A DNA stretch of 64,000 nt, taken from contig NZ_ANIJ01000010.1 of NCBI RefSeq assembly GCF_000347035.1, positions 62,001-126,000 of the forward strand. The letters are read 5' to 3'. Source of the stretch: Leptospira sp. B5-022 (GTDB lineage Bacteria; Spirochaetota; Leptospiria; Leptospirales; Leptospiraceae). Position 1 is the stretch's first letter; each line of letters starts with the position of its first letter. The notes under the pieces were generated by a model. It saw only the letters and a program-made list of their open reading frames with translations, searched no databases and was not told where the DNA came from. This document shows positions 26,090 to 35,644 of this stretch, piece after piece. The position numbers and the translations under genes were made by a program.

Positions 26090-28045
26090 ATGAAAGAGAA
26101 ACCAGGTCTTTTCAAAAGGCTCCGCTACCATTTCGATAATTTTATGTCTAGAGGCGGAGGCTCCGTCTTCGCGGCGCTAATGACCCTATTCTTAGGAGCA
26201 TTCGTATTCTTATCTTTAATACGAATACTGGGTGCACTCTTGTTTCCGGATGAATCCATTAAAGAATCTGGTGATTTTTTATGGAGAGTGTTCTTACAAA
26301 TCTCCGATGCAGGAGCGGTTGCAGAAGACGGAGAATCCAACTGGTTCAATAAATTCGTAGGAATACTAAGCGTATTTTCCGGTTTAGTCTTATTCTCCAG
26401 CTTAGTTGCATTTATCACGAACCAATTCGACCAAAAAATCCAAGAACTCAGAAAAGGTAAAAGTGATGTCCTAGAATCGGATCATACATTGATTTTAGGA
26501 TTCGGGATACGAACGATTGAAATATTAAAAGAATTGATAGAGGCTAACTCTTCCGAATCGGGAAAAGCGGCTGTAGTACTCGCCGACCGAGACAAGGAGG
26601 AAATGGATGATTTTCTTTCCGAAAATCTGGAAGATACTAAGACTACAAAAATTATCACCAGGTCAGGACTTCCTTCTCATCTTCATTCATTAAAAAAAGT
26701 AAATGCGTCAAAAGCGAAAAGTATCATCATACTAAATCCTGCAGGTTCGGAAGAATCGGAAGAAGGTAAATCCGTAGGAGATGCGAAAGTTTTAAAATCC
26801 ATCATGGCTCTTGTAGCTTTAAGTGGAGAGTTCGGTCTTCCTCCCGTCGTAGCAGAACTCCATGGATTAGAAAATCGGAATATTGCGTCGGATCTTTCCG
26901 AATCCATACAGGTCATGGACGAAAGAAGTATTCTTTCCAAATTACTTGTCCAAACATCCAGGACTTCCGGTCTTGCGATCGTGTATTCCAATTTAGTCGG
27001 CTTTGAAGGAAATGAGATCTATTTTTATAAACCTAAGAACGGTTGGAGAGGTTTAAACTATTCCGAAATTTCATTTAGATTTAAGGAATCGGTTCCGTTA
27101 GGTTTTAGAAAGATCAGCGGGGAAATCGTTTTAAATCCCGATCCGCAATATCTTCCGGAGAATGAAGAGGATGCGATCATTCTTGCCGAAGACGACTCTA
27201 AGATCAAATTCGATGATAAACCTGTGATCGTTACTGCAGCTCTATCTTATCCGAATACCAGTTTATCAAGGCCGATCGACAAACAACTGATCATCGGGTG
27301 GAATTCCAAAAGTAAAATTATCGTGGACGAATATGCAAAATTCTCTTCTCCGGATTCCCAAATCGATCTTCTGATAAACGAATCCAACGAAGAGATTAAG
27401 ACAACGCTTGCAAAACTGAAAACTAAATATCCCCAGATCAAACTCAGATCGTTGGTAGCAAACCTTTCCCAAGAAGGTATTTTGGAAAAACTTTCTCCGG
27501 AACAGTATGATTCCGTAATATTCTTAGCGGAAGAGAAGGAGAATATCGAGGAAGTGGACGCCAGGACAATTTCTCTATTGTTAAGGTTTCGCCAATACTT
27601 TAAGAAAAAACAACTATCTGGAGGCAAAAAAGCCGAGACACAACTTATCACCGAGATCATGAATTCGGAAAATACGGAATTAGTTTTGGAAACCGGAGTG
27701 AAAGACTTTCTGATCTCCAATCAATTCGTTTCCAAGATGATGGCTCAGGTTTCCCAAGAACCCGATGTTATGAGGGTTTATGAAAGTTTATTCGATCCGG
27801 AAGGAAGTGAGATCTATCTTAAACCTGCCTACTTATATTTCGAGGATTTTCCTAAACGTGTAAATTTTGCGGATTGTATGTACGCAGCACAACAAAGAAA
27901 AGAGACATGTTTTGGGATTAGGATCGTTTCGGAGGAAACGGACGAATCCAAGGGTTACGGAGTATATTTGATCCCGGATAAGTCAGAATATTTTTCGCTA
28001 CATGAATCCGACTCTTTGATCGTTTTATCGGAAGACCAGTCTTAG
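26090..28045 (+). CDS. CASTOR/POLLUX-type ion channel with RCK-like domains
   Basis: A 651-residue inner-membrane protein. Two to three membrane helices lie in the first 120 residues, and a pore-loop candidate QISDAGAVAEDG at about 70-81 resembles the ADAGNHA-type filter of plant CASTOR/POLLUX channels. Large cytoplasmic Rossmann-like regulatory domains follow (HTLILGFGIRTIEIL; a second one starting LIIGWNSKSKIIVDEY). Bacterial members are poorly characterised and the ion is uncertain. In plants the channels pass potassium/calcium in nuclear envelopes. The gene is followed by an exported protein 39 bases on. Confidence 0.85.
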   Translation: MKEKPGLFKRLRYHFDNFMSRGGGSVFAALMTLFLGAFVFLSLIRILGALLFPDESIKESGDFLWRVFLQISDAGAVAEDGESNWFNKFVGILSVFSGLVLFSSLVAFITNQFDQKIQELRKGKSDVLESDHTLILGFGIRTIEILKELIEANSSESGKAAVVLADRDKEEMDDFLSENLEDTKTTKIITRSGLPSHLHSLKKVNASKAKSIIILNPAGSEESEEGKSVGDAKVLKSIMALVALSGEFGLPPVVAELHGLENRNIASDLSESIQVMDERSILSKLLVQTSRTSGLAIVYSNLVGFEGNEIYFYKPKNGWRGLNYSEISFRFKESVPLGFRKISGEIVLNPDPQYLPENEEDAIILAEDDSKIKFDDKPVIVTAALSYPNTSLSRPIDKQLIIGWNSKSKIIVDEYAKFSSPDSQIDLLINESNEEIKTTLAKLKTKYPQIKLRSLVANLSQEGILEKLSPEQYDSVIFLAEEKENIEEVDARTISLLLRFRQYFKKKQLSGGKKAETQLITEIMNSENTELVLETGVKDFLISNQFVSKMMAQVSQEPDVMRVYESLFDPEGSEIYLKPAYLYFEDFPKRVNFADCMYAAQQRKETCFGIRIVSEETDESKGYGVYLIPDKSEYFSLHESDSLIVLSEDQS

Positions 28046-28084
28046 TTCATTTCGCCTCTTCTTTAATAATACGGGAGAAACACG

Positions 28085-29755
28085 GTGAGGTTAAAAAATT
28101 TTCAGATCATAGTTTATACTCTTATTTTCGTTTCCCCAATTCTTACGCAAGGCCAAGCGCCTAAAGTGGATTTAGCATATAACTCGGATATTCCCAAGTT
28201 CATTTTATCCAGCCGGAAAACCGCTCCGTCCAATTGGGAAGAATTTGATAAATTCCACTTTCCGAACGGGCGAGAATTTGTATTAAAAATTCCGAATAAA
28301 GCAGGATATTATACCGGCCCTGACGGCGGAACGGTGTATCAATGGAGTCCTGGATTTTACAAATGGGACCTGAAAGATGGCACAAGCTTTCTCCAAAGAT
28401 CCGCAGATGAATGGGCATTGGAAAAAGAAGGAGTTAAGATCTATTCTTATCCTAAAAAATGCCCGAGCTGCCAATCCGAAAAAATCCTGATCTATCCGGA
28501 CAATTCACAGATCAGAGCTTCTTTCTATGAAGTATCCGGCAAATTGGAGTATTTATATGAGAATCTAGCTGAGAACAAATTCTTTCGATTTACCAAACCT
28601 GGACGATACGGAAATATTTCCGAAGAGAAAGATCGTTTTCTTTTCGAGTTCGAGCCTAAAAATTCTCTTTTTGTTCATGCGTTTACCGAATCCAAAACCA
28701 CTCCGGATTTTTTCAAAAAAGCGGAAAGTGATTTCGATCTGAAACCGTCATCCAGGATCCTGGTAGCTTTTTTTCAGGATACGAAGTCCTTCAGAGAATT
28801 CAATAATTTAGCCGGGATCGCTTGCAGCGGTGGTAGAGGCGGAATTTACGGGATCAGTTTTTGTGATCCGAGTCCCGAAAAGGATATGATCGTGGAAGAT
28901 CCGGATCCTGAGGTCAAAAGGTATCAACATTCGACCCAACCCTCCTATATGGTGTATCATGAAATCACTCATCATATGCAGCAGATCAGATGTGGCGCAA
29001 TCCGAACCGGAAAAAACCAACCGCCTATCGCTCAGCCTGCTTGGCTTGTAGAAGGTCATGCAGAATTTATTGCCCATTTCGGTTGGCCTAAACACAAAGG
29101 TACAAAGTATAGAGAATATTACGAAAATTTTATTCTAAAGAAGAGCAAGTTACAACTGGAAAGATCAGATCCTTATCTAGCAGGATTTCTGGCAATGGAT
29201 TTTATTTCTCAGAAGTATGGGAATTCAAAAATCAGGGATCTTTGGGATAAAACTTGTGAGGGAGAAAGTATCGATTCCGCATTAAGATCCGTGCTCAATT
29301 CGAATGTTTCCAAATTACAGTCGGATCTGCTGAGCTATTTGGGATCCGAAACGAAAGATCTTCCTGCGAAATTTTTAGAATGGGAAATTATCGGAACAAT
29401 TACTTTACCTTTTGCTTTTTCGGAAGCTTCTTCTTTTAAAACGGAAGAACTTGCGGAGTTGATAAACATTACTGATCCTTCCTCCATTCCTGATATTAGA
29501 ATTCCTTTTTCTTTGAAGGTAGAATCGCTGAAAGGTAAGGTAGAAGGTGTATTCCAATCTCCGAGAAAGGAAAGAGTATATCTTTTTAAGAATGGTACGT
29601 ATCGTTTGGAAACTCCTAAATACCAGGTGAATGTGTTCCCGGATGGGACCACAAGTTTTACTTCCGAAAAAAATTCGATTACTGTTTGGGGGACTGGAAC
29701 AAGGAAATGGGACTCCGGCGGTAAATCTCTTACGTATTTTCCGCCGAAACTATAA
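28085..29755 (+). CDS. Exported putative zinc metallopeptidase (HExxH)
   Basis: A 556-residue protein beginning at GTG 28085, with signal peptide (FQIIVYTLIFVSPILTQGQA). Around residues 295-330 it has YHEITHHMQQ with the HExxH zinc motif, then WLVEGHAEFIAHFGW, whose glutamate could be the third zinc ligand. This is the arrangement of gluzincin / peptidase-MA-like proteins. The N-terminal third is beta-rich with a CPSCQ motif. No closer family recognised. It is convergent with the lipase-like gene, with only 6 bases between stop codons. Confidence 0.72.
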   Translation: MRLKNFQIIVYTLIFVSPILTQGQAPKVDLAYNSDIPKFILSSRKTAPSNWEEFDKFHFPNGREFVLKIPNKAGYYTGPDGGTVYQWSPGFYKWDLKDGTSFLQRSADEWALEKEGVKIYSYPKKCPSCQSEKILIYPDNSQIRASFYEVSGKLEYLYENLAENKFFRFTKPGRYGNISEEKDRFLFEFEPKNSLFVHAFTESKTTPDFFKKAESDFDLKPSSRILVAFFQDTKSFREFNNLAGIACSGGRGGIYGISFCDPSPEKDMIVEDPDPEVKRYQHSTQPSYMVYHEITHHMQQIRCGAIRTGKNQPPIAQPAWLVEGHAEFIAHFGWPKHKGTKYREYYENFILKKSKLQLERSDPYLAGFLAMDFISQKYGNSKIRDLWDKTCEGESIDSALRSVLNSNVSKLQSDLLSYLGSETKDLPAKFLEWEIIGTITLPFAFSEASSFKTEELAELINITDPSSIPDIRIPFSLKVESLKGKVEGVFQSPRKERVYLFKNGTYRLETPKYQVNVFPDGTTSFTSEKNSITVWGTGTRKWDSGGKSLTYFPPKL

Positions 29756-29761
29756 AGAAGT

Positions 29762-30658
29762 TTAACGTTTCTTCTTAGGTTTTGCTTTTTTAGGGGAAGA
29801 CTTGGCCGTTTTCTTTTTAGCAGGACTTGTTTTTTTAGCCGCTTGCTTTTTAGGAGAAGTTTTTTTGGAAGGAGCGGATGCAACGGACTCCTTCTTTATA
29901 TCTTCCTTGGCGACCGGTTTTTGTTTGATGGGAAGCGGATCCTTCTTCTCTTCCGAAGTCACTAAGGAACCTAAACACTCTATTCCAAGAGGTCCTAAAT
30001 ATAAGTTCAGATGTCCGTATTCCGGGATCTCAACATCGTCAAAATGGCCAAGGGTTGCGCTTTCCCAAGGACGGACGATACCTTCTCCCTTCGTAAATAC
30101 GGCTTGTACATTATGAAATTTTGAATAAGTTTCCACTACTTCCTTCACTAATTTAGAACCGGGCATCATTTGCCAGGTGCAAGGAAAGATAGGAGCAAGG
30201 TAAGCCATATAAGTTCCGTGCATAGGCGACCCTACCACGAAAATTTTTCGAACCCTGTCTCTTCCTTTATAACTCAAACCGGCGGCGATCAGTCCTCCCA
30301 TGGAATGACAGATCAAATAACAATCTTTGATATTTTTCTCTATTAGGAAATTTTCGAGTATCTTACTTTTTTTGCGGATGTTTCCCGTCTGGAATCCAAG
30401 TGGAACCACATACACCGGATGTCCAAGAGAGATTAGATGTTTACGCATCGCAGCCCAAGTCAGACCTCTTCCTAAAAATCCGGAAACACATACGATAGGT
30501 CTTTTGTAACCTTCGGTATGATCCGGAAGTTCTATAAAGATCCCCAGGATATGACAGAAAAAATAATATATATGGTGATAGATCTCGGCTAAATGTTGTA
30601 CGATTACGGGACGGATATTCCCTTTTTCGGGAAGGTAAGTAAGATGGTCTCTCTTCAT
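29762..30658 (-). CDS. Lipase-like alpha/beta-hydrolase with histone-H1-like lysine-rich tail
   Basis: A 298-residue protein. Residues about 50-230 form an alpha/beta-hydrolase resembling bacterial triacylglycerol lipases or PGAP1-like proteins: [10 protein letters not shown] (oxyanion region), [13 protein letters not shown] (Ser119) and [13 protein letters not shown]. The last 60 residues switch to a Lys/Ala/Ser/Pro-rich, repetitive tail (units such as [19 protein letters not shown]), like histone H1 or AlgP tails. No signal peptide, so likely cytoplasmic. The tail could bind nucleic acid, anionic lipid or polyphosphate. The stop is 6 bases from that of the convergent peptidase gene. Confidence 0.82.
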   Translation of the reverse strand: MKRDHLTYLPEKGNIRPVIVQHLAEIYHHIYYFFCHILGIFIELPDHTEGYKRPIVCVSGFLGRGLTWAAMRKHLISLGHPVYVVPLGFQTGNIRKKSKILENFLIEKNIKDCYLICHSMGGLIAAGLSYKGRDRVRKIFVVGSPMHGTYMAYLAPIFPCTWQMMPGSKLVKEVVETYSKFHNVQAVFTKGEGIVRPWESATLGHFDDVEIPEYGHLNLYLGPLGIECLGSLVTSEEKKDPLPIKQKPVAKEDIKKESVASAPSKKTSPKKQAAKKTSPAKKKTAKSSPKKAKPKKKR

Positions 30659-30663
30659 TCGGT

Positions 30664-30699
30664 TTCTACCGCGGGCGAAAATCCCGCCCTAGGGTAGAA
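30664..30699. repeat. GC-rich intergenic hairpin
   Basis: TTCTACC (30664-30670) pairs with GGTAGAA (30693-30699), enclosing GCGGG (30671-30675) and CCCGC (30683-30687). It lies in the 108-base gap upstream of the lipase-like gene. Lacking a T tract, it is more likely a dispersed structured repeat than a terminator. Confidence 0.45.
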
Positions 30700-30766
30700 T
30701 CCATTCTCAGCCCCGAGGCGCAAACAGAATTTTATGTCCTTCCACTCTATAGAAAGTGAAAGAATG

Positions 30767-31612
30767 TCATTTGGTATTAGCCTCGTATTCCGCAAAAAAA
30801 TCGCATAATTCTTTATGAGAATACTGATGATCCGCATAAGTAAAACTGCCTGAATTCTTTATTTCAAGTGCAGCTTGACGAATGAGATGAAAACAGGCTC
30901 GTGCAAGACTTCCGCCTATACTAATTCTCCGAACCCCAAGAGATCTTAATTCCTCGACAGTAAGTTGGTTATGACTTAAACCCATGACTACATTTAGAGG
31001 ACCGTTGATAGAACGTACTAATGTGCCTATCGTTTGAGGATCTCCTATCCCGGGTATAAAAAGACAGTCTGCTCCCGCTTCTTTATATGAATTACAACGA
31101 GCGATCGCTTCTTCCATGGCGTTGGGATGATTCGTTAAGAAGGCATCCGTTCTTGCAGTGAGAGTAAATGGAACACCGCTTTGATCCGCAGTCTTTCGGA
31201 TCGCATGAATTCTTTCCGTGGCAAGTTTGACATCCAACAAAGGAGAAGAAGGATCGCCGCTCAGGTCTTCTATATTACACCCGACCACTCCGATACCGAT
31301 CGCTTGTTTTACCGTTTCAGCGACTTGCGAAGGCTGGATCCCGTAACCTCCTTCCAGATCCGCGCTTACCGGAATTCCGACGGAGTCCACGATAGATTTT
31401 ACTTCTGAAAGCATGTCTTCTTTACTCATAATCTGGTGATCGGGTAGCCCGGCCGCAAAAGCGATACCTGCACTCGTAGTCCCGATCGCGGAATATCCCG
31501 CCCCCGCCAACATACGAGCGCTACCCGCATCCCAAGCGTTAGGCATCACAAAGATATCCTTTGAATGTAGGTTTCGGAATATTTCGCCTAATCTGTTTTG
31601 TACGGGAGTCAT
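30767..31612 (-). CDS. Isocitrate lyase/PEP mutase family protein
   Basis: A 281-residue TIM-barrel enzyme of the ICL/PEPM superfamily: FVMPNAWDAGSARMLAGAGY at the N-terminus, SADLEGGYG and NIEDLSGDP (metal/substrate region), and TARTDAFL. The superfamily cleaves or forms C-C or P-C bonds (2-methylisocitrate lyase, oxaloacetate decarboxylase, PEP mutase). The catalytic cysteine loop KKCGH of isocitrate lyase is not seen, so the activity is open. The gene follows msrB after 15 bases in the same direction. Confidence 0.88.
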   Translation of the reverse strand: MTPVQNRLGEIFRNLHSKDIFVMPNAWDAGSARMLAGAGYSAIGTTSAGIAFAAGLPDHQIMSKEDMLSEVKSIVDSVGIPVSADLEGGYGIQPSQVAETVKQAIGIGVVGCNIEDLSGDPSSPLLDVKLATERIHAIRKTADQSGVPFTLTARTDAFLTNHPNAMEEAIARCNSYKEAGADCLFIPGIGDPQTIGTLVRSINGPLNVVMGLSHNQLTVEELRSLGVRRISIGGSLARACFHLIRQAALEIKNSGSFTYADHQYSHKELCDFFAEYEANTK

Positions 31613-31627
31613 ACTTTCCTTTGAATA

Positions 31628-32128
31628 TTAATCTTTTTTAAATTTTAAAGATGCTGAATTGATACAGTATCTAAGCCCGGTAGGCTCCGGGCCATCGGGG
31701 AAAACATGCCCTAAATGCCCTCCACATCTGGAGCAGAGCACTTCCGTCCGTGTCATTCCATGACTTGTATCCGTTTCGGATAGGACGGACTTGTCCGCAG
31801 CAGGTTTATAAAAAGAAGGCCAGCCGCTTCCCGATTCGTATTTAGTATCTGAGCTGAATAACTCGGCGCCACACGCAGCGCAAAGGTATTTTCCTTTTTC
31901 CTTATTATAATAATATTCTCCGGTAAACGCTCTTTCTGTCCCTTTCTCTCTAATGATCCGGTATTGTTCCGGACTTAGGACTTTTTTCCATTCTTCTTCC
32001 GACTTCTGGACTTCGTACTTCATCTTACCCCCTTTCTTTTCTTTTGGAGCTCCTACGGATTCGGAACATCCCAATAGAAAGTTTCCCAATAAAAATATAA
32101 AACCGATCCATAATCCGAGTCGACCCAT
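31628..32128 (-). CDS. msrB: Peptide-methionine (R)-S-oxide reductase, lipoprotein form
   Basis: A 166-residue protein repairing methionine-R-sulfoxide. The N-terminus is a signal peptide with lipobox (LLGNFLLGC, Cys21), so the enzyme is anchored in the envelope. Zinc cysteines are at 83/86 and 132/135. [10 protein letters not shown] (100-109) and RYCINSASL with catalytic Cys155 are intact. It is the first gene of a two-gene operon with the ICL/PEPM enzyme. Confidence 0.95.
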   Translation of the reverse strand: MGRLGLWIGFIFLLGNFLLGCSESVGAPKEKKGGKMKYEVQKSEEEWKKVLSPEQYRIIREKGTERAFTGEYYYNKEKGKYLCAACGAELFSSDTKYESGSGWPSFYKPAADKSVLSETDTSHGMTRTEVLCSRCGGHLGHVFPDGPEPTGLRYCINSASLKFKKD

Positions 32129-32310
32129 AGTTTCTATCCCTCACCGGAAACTTCGAATTCCCAATGAAAAAGGTTACTTTATAAGTTAAATTATTGTATT
32201 GCTCGAGTTGTAAAGTGTAAACAATATTCCAAACACCTGTTCGGTTCTCCTCCTTTGTTCGCATTACAAACCAAAGTCTATATTCTAAAAAAGAAGTAAT
32301 CAGGTAATAC

Positions 32311-32339
32311 TTGACACGAGCTTAAGAAAGCAGTACACC
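32311..32339 (+). promoter_or_regulatory. Candidate sigma-70 promoter of the acyl-CoA dehydrogenase gene
   Basis: TTGACA at 32311-32316, a 17-base spacer and TACACC at 32334-32339. The -35 box is consensus and the -10 box poor. The predicted start is about 25 bases before the ATG at 32371, which has AGGGAGA upstream. Confidence 0.4.
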
Positions 32340-32370
32340 TAAAGACCTCTAAGCGACAGGGAGAATACAA

Positions 32371-34134
32371 ATGATTCAGGGAAACTATTTCCAGGATAAC
32401 ACCGACTTACAAACTCATTTTGATAATCTTATAGATTGGAAAGAGATTGTAGCGGCATACGAAGGCGACTTCCATGACGCCGCCAAATATAAAGAGACTA
32501 ACGACGAAAGATATGCATATGCACCTTCTAATTTGCAGGAAGCAGTAGATTATTATAGATCTACTCTGGATGCTTTAGGAGAAATTATGGGGGACTTTGT
32601 TGCTCCTCGTAGTAAAGAAATGGACCAAACAGGGTTAAAATACGAGAACGGCAAGGTCACATTCCCGAAAGCACAAGAAGAATGTTATAAAACCTTAAAG
32701 GATGCGGGGCTTATGCCTATTTCCATCTCCAGAAAGTACGGAGGTTTGGGCCTGCCAGCGATCGTTCAATCCATGATGTGCGAGATTGCTGCCAGAGCGG
32801 ATGCGGCATTTTGTCTAGCATACGGAAATATTAATATAGTCGAGATCATGGAAAGATATGCTTCCGACGAAATGTGCAACGAATGGCTGCCTCAGATCGC
32901 CGCAGGAAAATTCAGCGCGGCCATGGCTTTAACTGAACCTAATTACGGTTCCGATCTACCTAATGTGCAAACTAGGGCGACCCAAGATCCTGACGGAACT
33001 TGGAGAATTAACGGAGCAAAACGTTTTATCACTCATGCCTGCGGTTATGTGGATTCTCCATCCGTAATTCTTACTTTAGCTAGGACCGGAAGCCCCGAAA
33101 GCGGAGCTAGAGGATTGTCTTTCTTCTTAGTACAAGGGAAGGACGTTCATGTCGCGGGGATAGAACATAAAATGGGATTACATTGTTCTCCTACCTGCGA
33201 AGTGGTTTTTGAAAATTCTCCGGGACTACTTATCGGAAAAACCGGCTATGGTCTCGTAAAATATTCCATGGGGATGATGAATGCTGCAAGGCTTACAATC
33301 GCAACCCAATCTTTAGGGATCGGGACTGCCGCATATTTCGAAGCAAAAAAATACGCCTCGGAAAGGATTCAATTCGGCAAACCGATAGAGAAGATCCCTG
33401 CGGTCCGAAAAATTTTGGACAAGATGGAAAGAGAAATTTTAGCCACAAGATGTCTTGTTTCCGAAACGGGAAGAGCTATCGATCTGTATCATTGGAAAAA
33501 AGAAAGAATGCTCAAAGAAGAAGGTAAGAACGAAAGAGATGTGAACCAAGACGAGACAATCCGTCGTTGGGAAAAACTTGCAGACTTATTCACTCCTATG
33601 AGTAAATATTACGCCTCCGAAGGTTGTGTGGCGCTTGCTTCCGACGCAATCCAAATCCACGGAGGAAGCGGTTACACCGAAGATTACGATGTGGCAAGGA
33701 TCTACAGGGACAGTAGAATTACCACAATCTACGAAGGAACCACTCAATTGCAGATCGTAGCAGCAATCGGAGGAGTGGTTTCCGGAATGGCAGCGAGCGG
33801 ACATCTAAGAGCTTATGCAGAAGAAGAAATGTCCAAATTTTCTCCCTCTACCGATCTAAGATCTCTTTGGGAAAAATTGGAACAGGCGGTTCATTCTTAC
33901 AAATCGATAGGAGACGGTTTTACAAAAGACGAATTAGCTTTCGAAACTGTGGAGATCGCAGCAAGATTTGTAGCCGGAATGTTACTAGAGAAATCGCTAA
34001 ATCATGTGGATGGGGATCTGAAAAAACAAAGAACTAAACATTCACAAGATTATAATATAGATTCCTTAGCGATCGCGGAAGGAAATTTATTACGTCTAGA
34101 AAGAGCGAATCGCCAAGCCGCGGCGGCCGTATAA
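32371..34134 (+). CDS. Acyl-CoA dehydrogenase
   Basis: A 587-residue FAD enzyme for the first step of acyl-CoA beta-oxidation. It shows the N-terminal helical domain, MALTEPNYGSD and RINGAKRFITH (flavin-binding middle domain), and the C-terminal part with RIQFGKPIEKIPAVRK, QIHGGSGYTEDYDVARIYRD and ITTIYEGTTQLQ. The length, longer than the usual 380-residue short-chain type, fits the AcdA-like group of about 600 residues with an extra C-terminal extension. Monocistronic, with a terminator right after it. Confidence 0.93.
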   Translation: MIQGNYFQDNTDLQTHFDNLIDWKEIVAAYEGDFHDAAKYKETNDERYAYAPSNLQEAVDYYRSTLDALGEIMGDFVAPRSKEMDQTGLKYENGKVTFPKAQEECYKTLKDAGLMPISISRKYGGLGLPAIVQSMMCEIAARADAAFCLAYGNINIVEIMERYASDEMCNEWLPQIAAGKFSAAMALTEPNYGSDLPNVQTRATQDPDGTWRINGAKRFITHACGYVDSPSVILTLARTGSPESGARGLSFFLVQGKDVHVAGIEHKMGLHCSPTCEVVFENSPGLLIGKTGYGLVKYSMGMMNAARLTIATQSLGIGTAAYFEAKKYASERIQFGKPIEKIPAVRKILDKMEREILATRCLVSETGRAIDLYHWKKERMLKEEGKNERDVNQDETIRRWEKLADLFTPMSKYYASEGCVALASDAIQIHGGSGYTEDYDVARIYRDSRITTIYEGTTQLQIVAAIGGVVSGMAASGHLRAYAEEEMSKFSPSTDLRSLWEKLEQAVHSYKSIGDGFTKDELAFETVEIAARFVAGMLLEKSLNHVDGDLKKQRTKHSQDYNIDSLAIAEGNLLRLERANRQAAAAV

Positions 34135-34143
34135 AAATTTCAA

Positions 34144-34173
34144 CGGCCGGCAATCGTCGGTCGTTTGTTTATT
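34144..34173 (+). terminator. Rho-independent terminator
   Basis: CGGCCGGC / GTCGGTCG stem (8 bp with two G-T pairs, loop AATC) followed by TTTGTTTATT. It ends the acyl-CoA dehydrogenase transcript and overlaps the last codons of the convergent TolC-type gene. Confidence 0.8.
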
Positions 34174-35644
34174 CTTCCTTCTTTTCTCCAGGAAGATGCG
34201 GAATTTCTCCGATCGCAACTCCAAGAGCGATACGATTCAAAGAATGTTGGTGTAACATCTTACGGTATGTAATCTCCGAGTTTAACATCGCGATCCTGGA
34301 AGCGATCGCTTCTATCCTACTGTTTCTACCGGAACGATAACCGCTGGCCTGGCTCTGGGAAGTTTCTTGAGCGGATACAAATGCTTTTTGGTAGATCGCC
34401 AATATCTTTTGGGAATTCTTAAAACTTTCAAAAGCGTTCCTAATTTCCTGTGTGGCGGTCCTTCTGGTTTGCGAAGCGGTTAATTTTGCCAGTTTTTTAG
34501 CGGAGTCGGCCGCTTTTAGATCCGCCATTTGGGAGAACGGGGTTAAAGGCATCGTGATCTGCAACTGGGCTGTGATATCTTTAGAATGTGTTTGTCCGGG
34601 ATAAGGAAAAGAATAAAAATTATTTAATGCGATTGTAGGAGCAAAACCCACCCAGGCCTTATCCTTTTGTGCTTCGGCCACCTTAACACTTTGATGGGCG
34701 GAAAGAACATCGTATCTTTTTGCTAAATATTCTTCAGGTTGCATACCTGTGGGGATCGGTTCTAGTTCCGCTTTGAATCCTGCCACCGAGATCGGTTTAT
34801 CATAACCGACCATTGTGGCCAATGTGATTCGCACTTGTTCCAATTGGAATTTCGCATCCGCAAGAACGGCCTCCGCATTGGAAAGACTCGTTTCCGAATT
34901 CAAAAGATCGGATCTCATGATCCTTCCGACTGCATACATTCTTTTTCTTTCCTGCAAAGAGTCTTGGTTCAACTCGTAGGCCTCTTGGGAAATTTTTACA
35001 CTTTCTTCCAATTGCAAAAAGTTGAAGTAAGCCTGAGCGATTTCCAAATACATTCTGCCCGCTTCATGTTTCGCTTCTAATCTTCTCTGCTCTGCCAAAC
35101 TTTTGGAGGCTCTGTAATCTTGGTACGAAGAAAGTCCAGCGGAGATCGGAATGCTCAATAGTAAGCGAGAACCCGCCCCAACCGTAGGAGGAAGATTACT
35201 ACCCGAGGTAGAAGAAGGTAATAAACTCAGCGGATCCCCGCTTTGGATTGCACGATATGTTCTATAGTTGTCTACTATAGAAGGTTGTTGTGTATGACCC
35301 GGGATCGAATAGAACTTGTTGAAAACGTAAGAAAGAGTCGGCATAAAACCCGCGAAAGCCTTGTCCTTCTGTGCTAAAGCCTGCTCGGTTGCCTCGTTTT
35401 TTAAGGCAATCCTTTCCGTTCTTTCTACTGCTAGAATATAAAGATCGTCCAAGCCGAAAGTTTCTTTCGCGACCGTTTTTTCCACATCCTGGGTAGTGAT
35501 CCCCGTAATATTTTTCAGACTTTCTTCCACCACTCCGTCTGCGACTTTTACTTCCGGACTGGAAGCGCATTCCCAAAAGAGAAAACAGGCAAGAATAGAG
35601 AATATTATTTTTTTATAATTCTTAAGAGTATCTACGTACTTCAT
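34169..35644 (-). CDS. TolC-family outer-membrane efflux protein
   Basis: About 491 residues from ATG 35644 (an ATG at 35653 is also in frame). An N-terminal signal segment with FLFWECASS looks like a lipobox. Two long helical repeats follow, typical of TolC (AEQRRLEAKHEAGRMYLEIAQAYFNF in the first and ATQEIRNAFESFKNSQKIL in the second). It would form the outer-membrane channel for the RND pump encoded just upstream, which it overlaps by about 23 bases. Confidence 0.9.
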   Translation of the reverse strand: MKYVDTLKNYKKIIFSILACFLFWECASSPEVKVADGVVEESLKNITGITTQDVEKTVAKETFGLDDLYILAVERTERIALKNEATEQALAQKDKAFAGFMPTLSYVFNKFYSIPGHTQQPSIVDNYRTYRAIQSGDPLSLLPSSTSGSNLPPTVGAGSRLLLSIPISAGLSSYQDYRASKSLAEQRRLEAKHEAGRMYLEIAQAYFNFLQLEESVKISQEAYELNQDSLQERKRMYAVGRIMRSDLLNSETSLSNAEAVLADAKFQLEQVRITLATMVGYDKPISVAGFKAELEPIPTGMQPEEYLAKRYDVLSAHQSVKVAEAQKDKAWVGFAPTIALNNFYSFPYPGQTHSKDITAQLQITMPLTPFSQMADLKAADSAKKLAKLTASQTRRTATQEIRNAFESFKNSQKILAIYQKAFVSAQETSQSQASGYRSGRNSRIEAIASRIAMLNSEITYRKMLHQHSLNRIALGVAIGEIPHLPGEKKEE

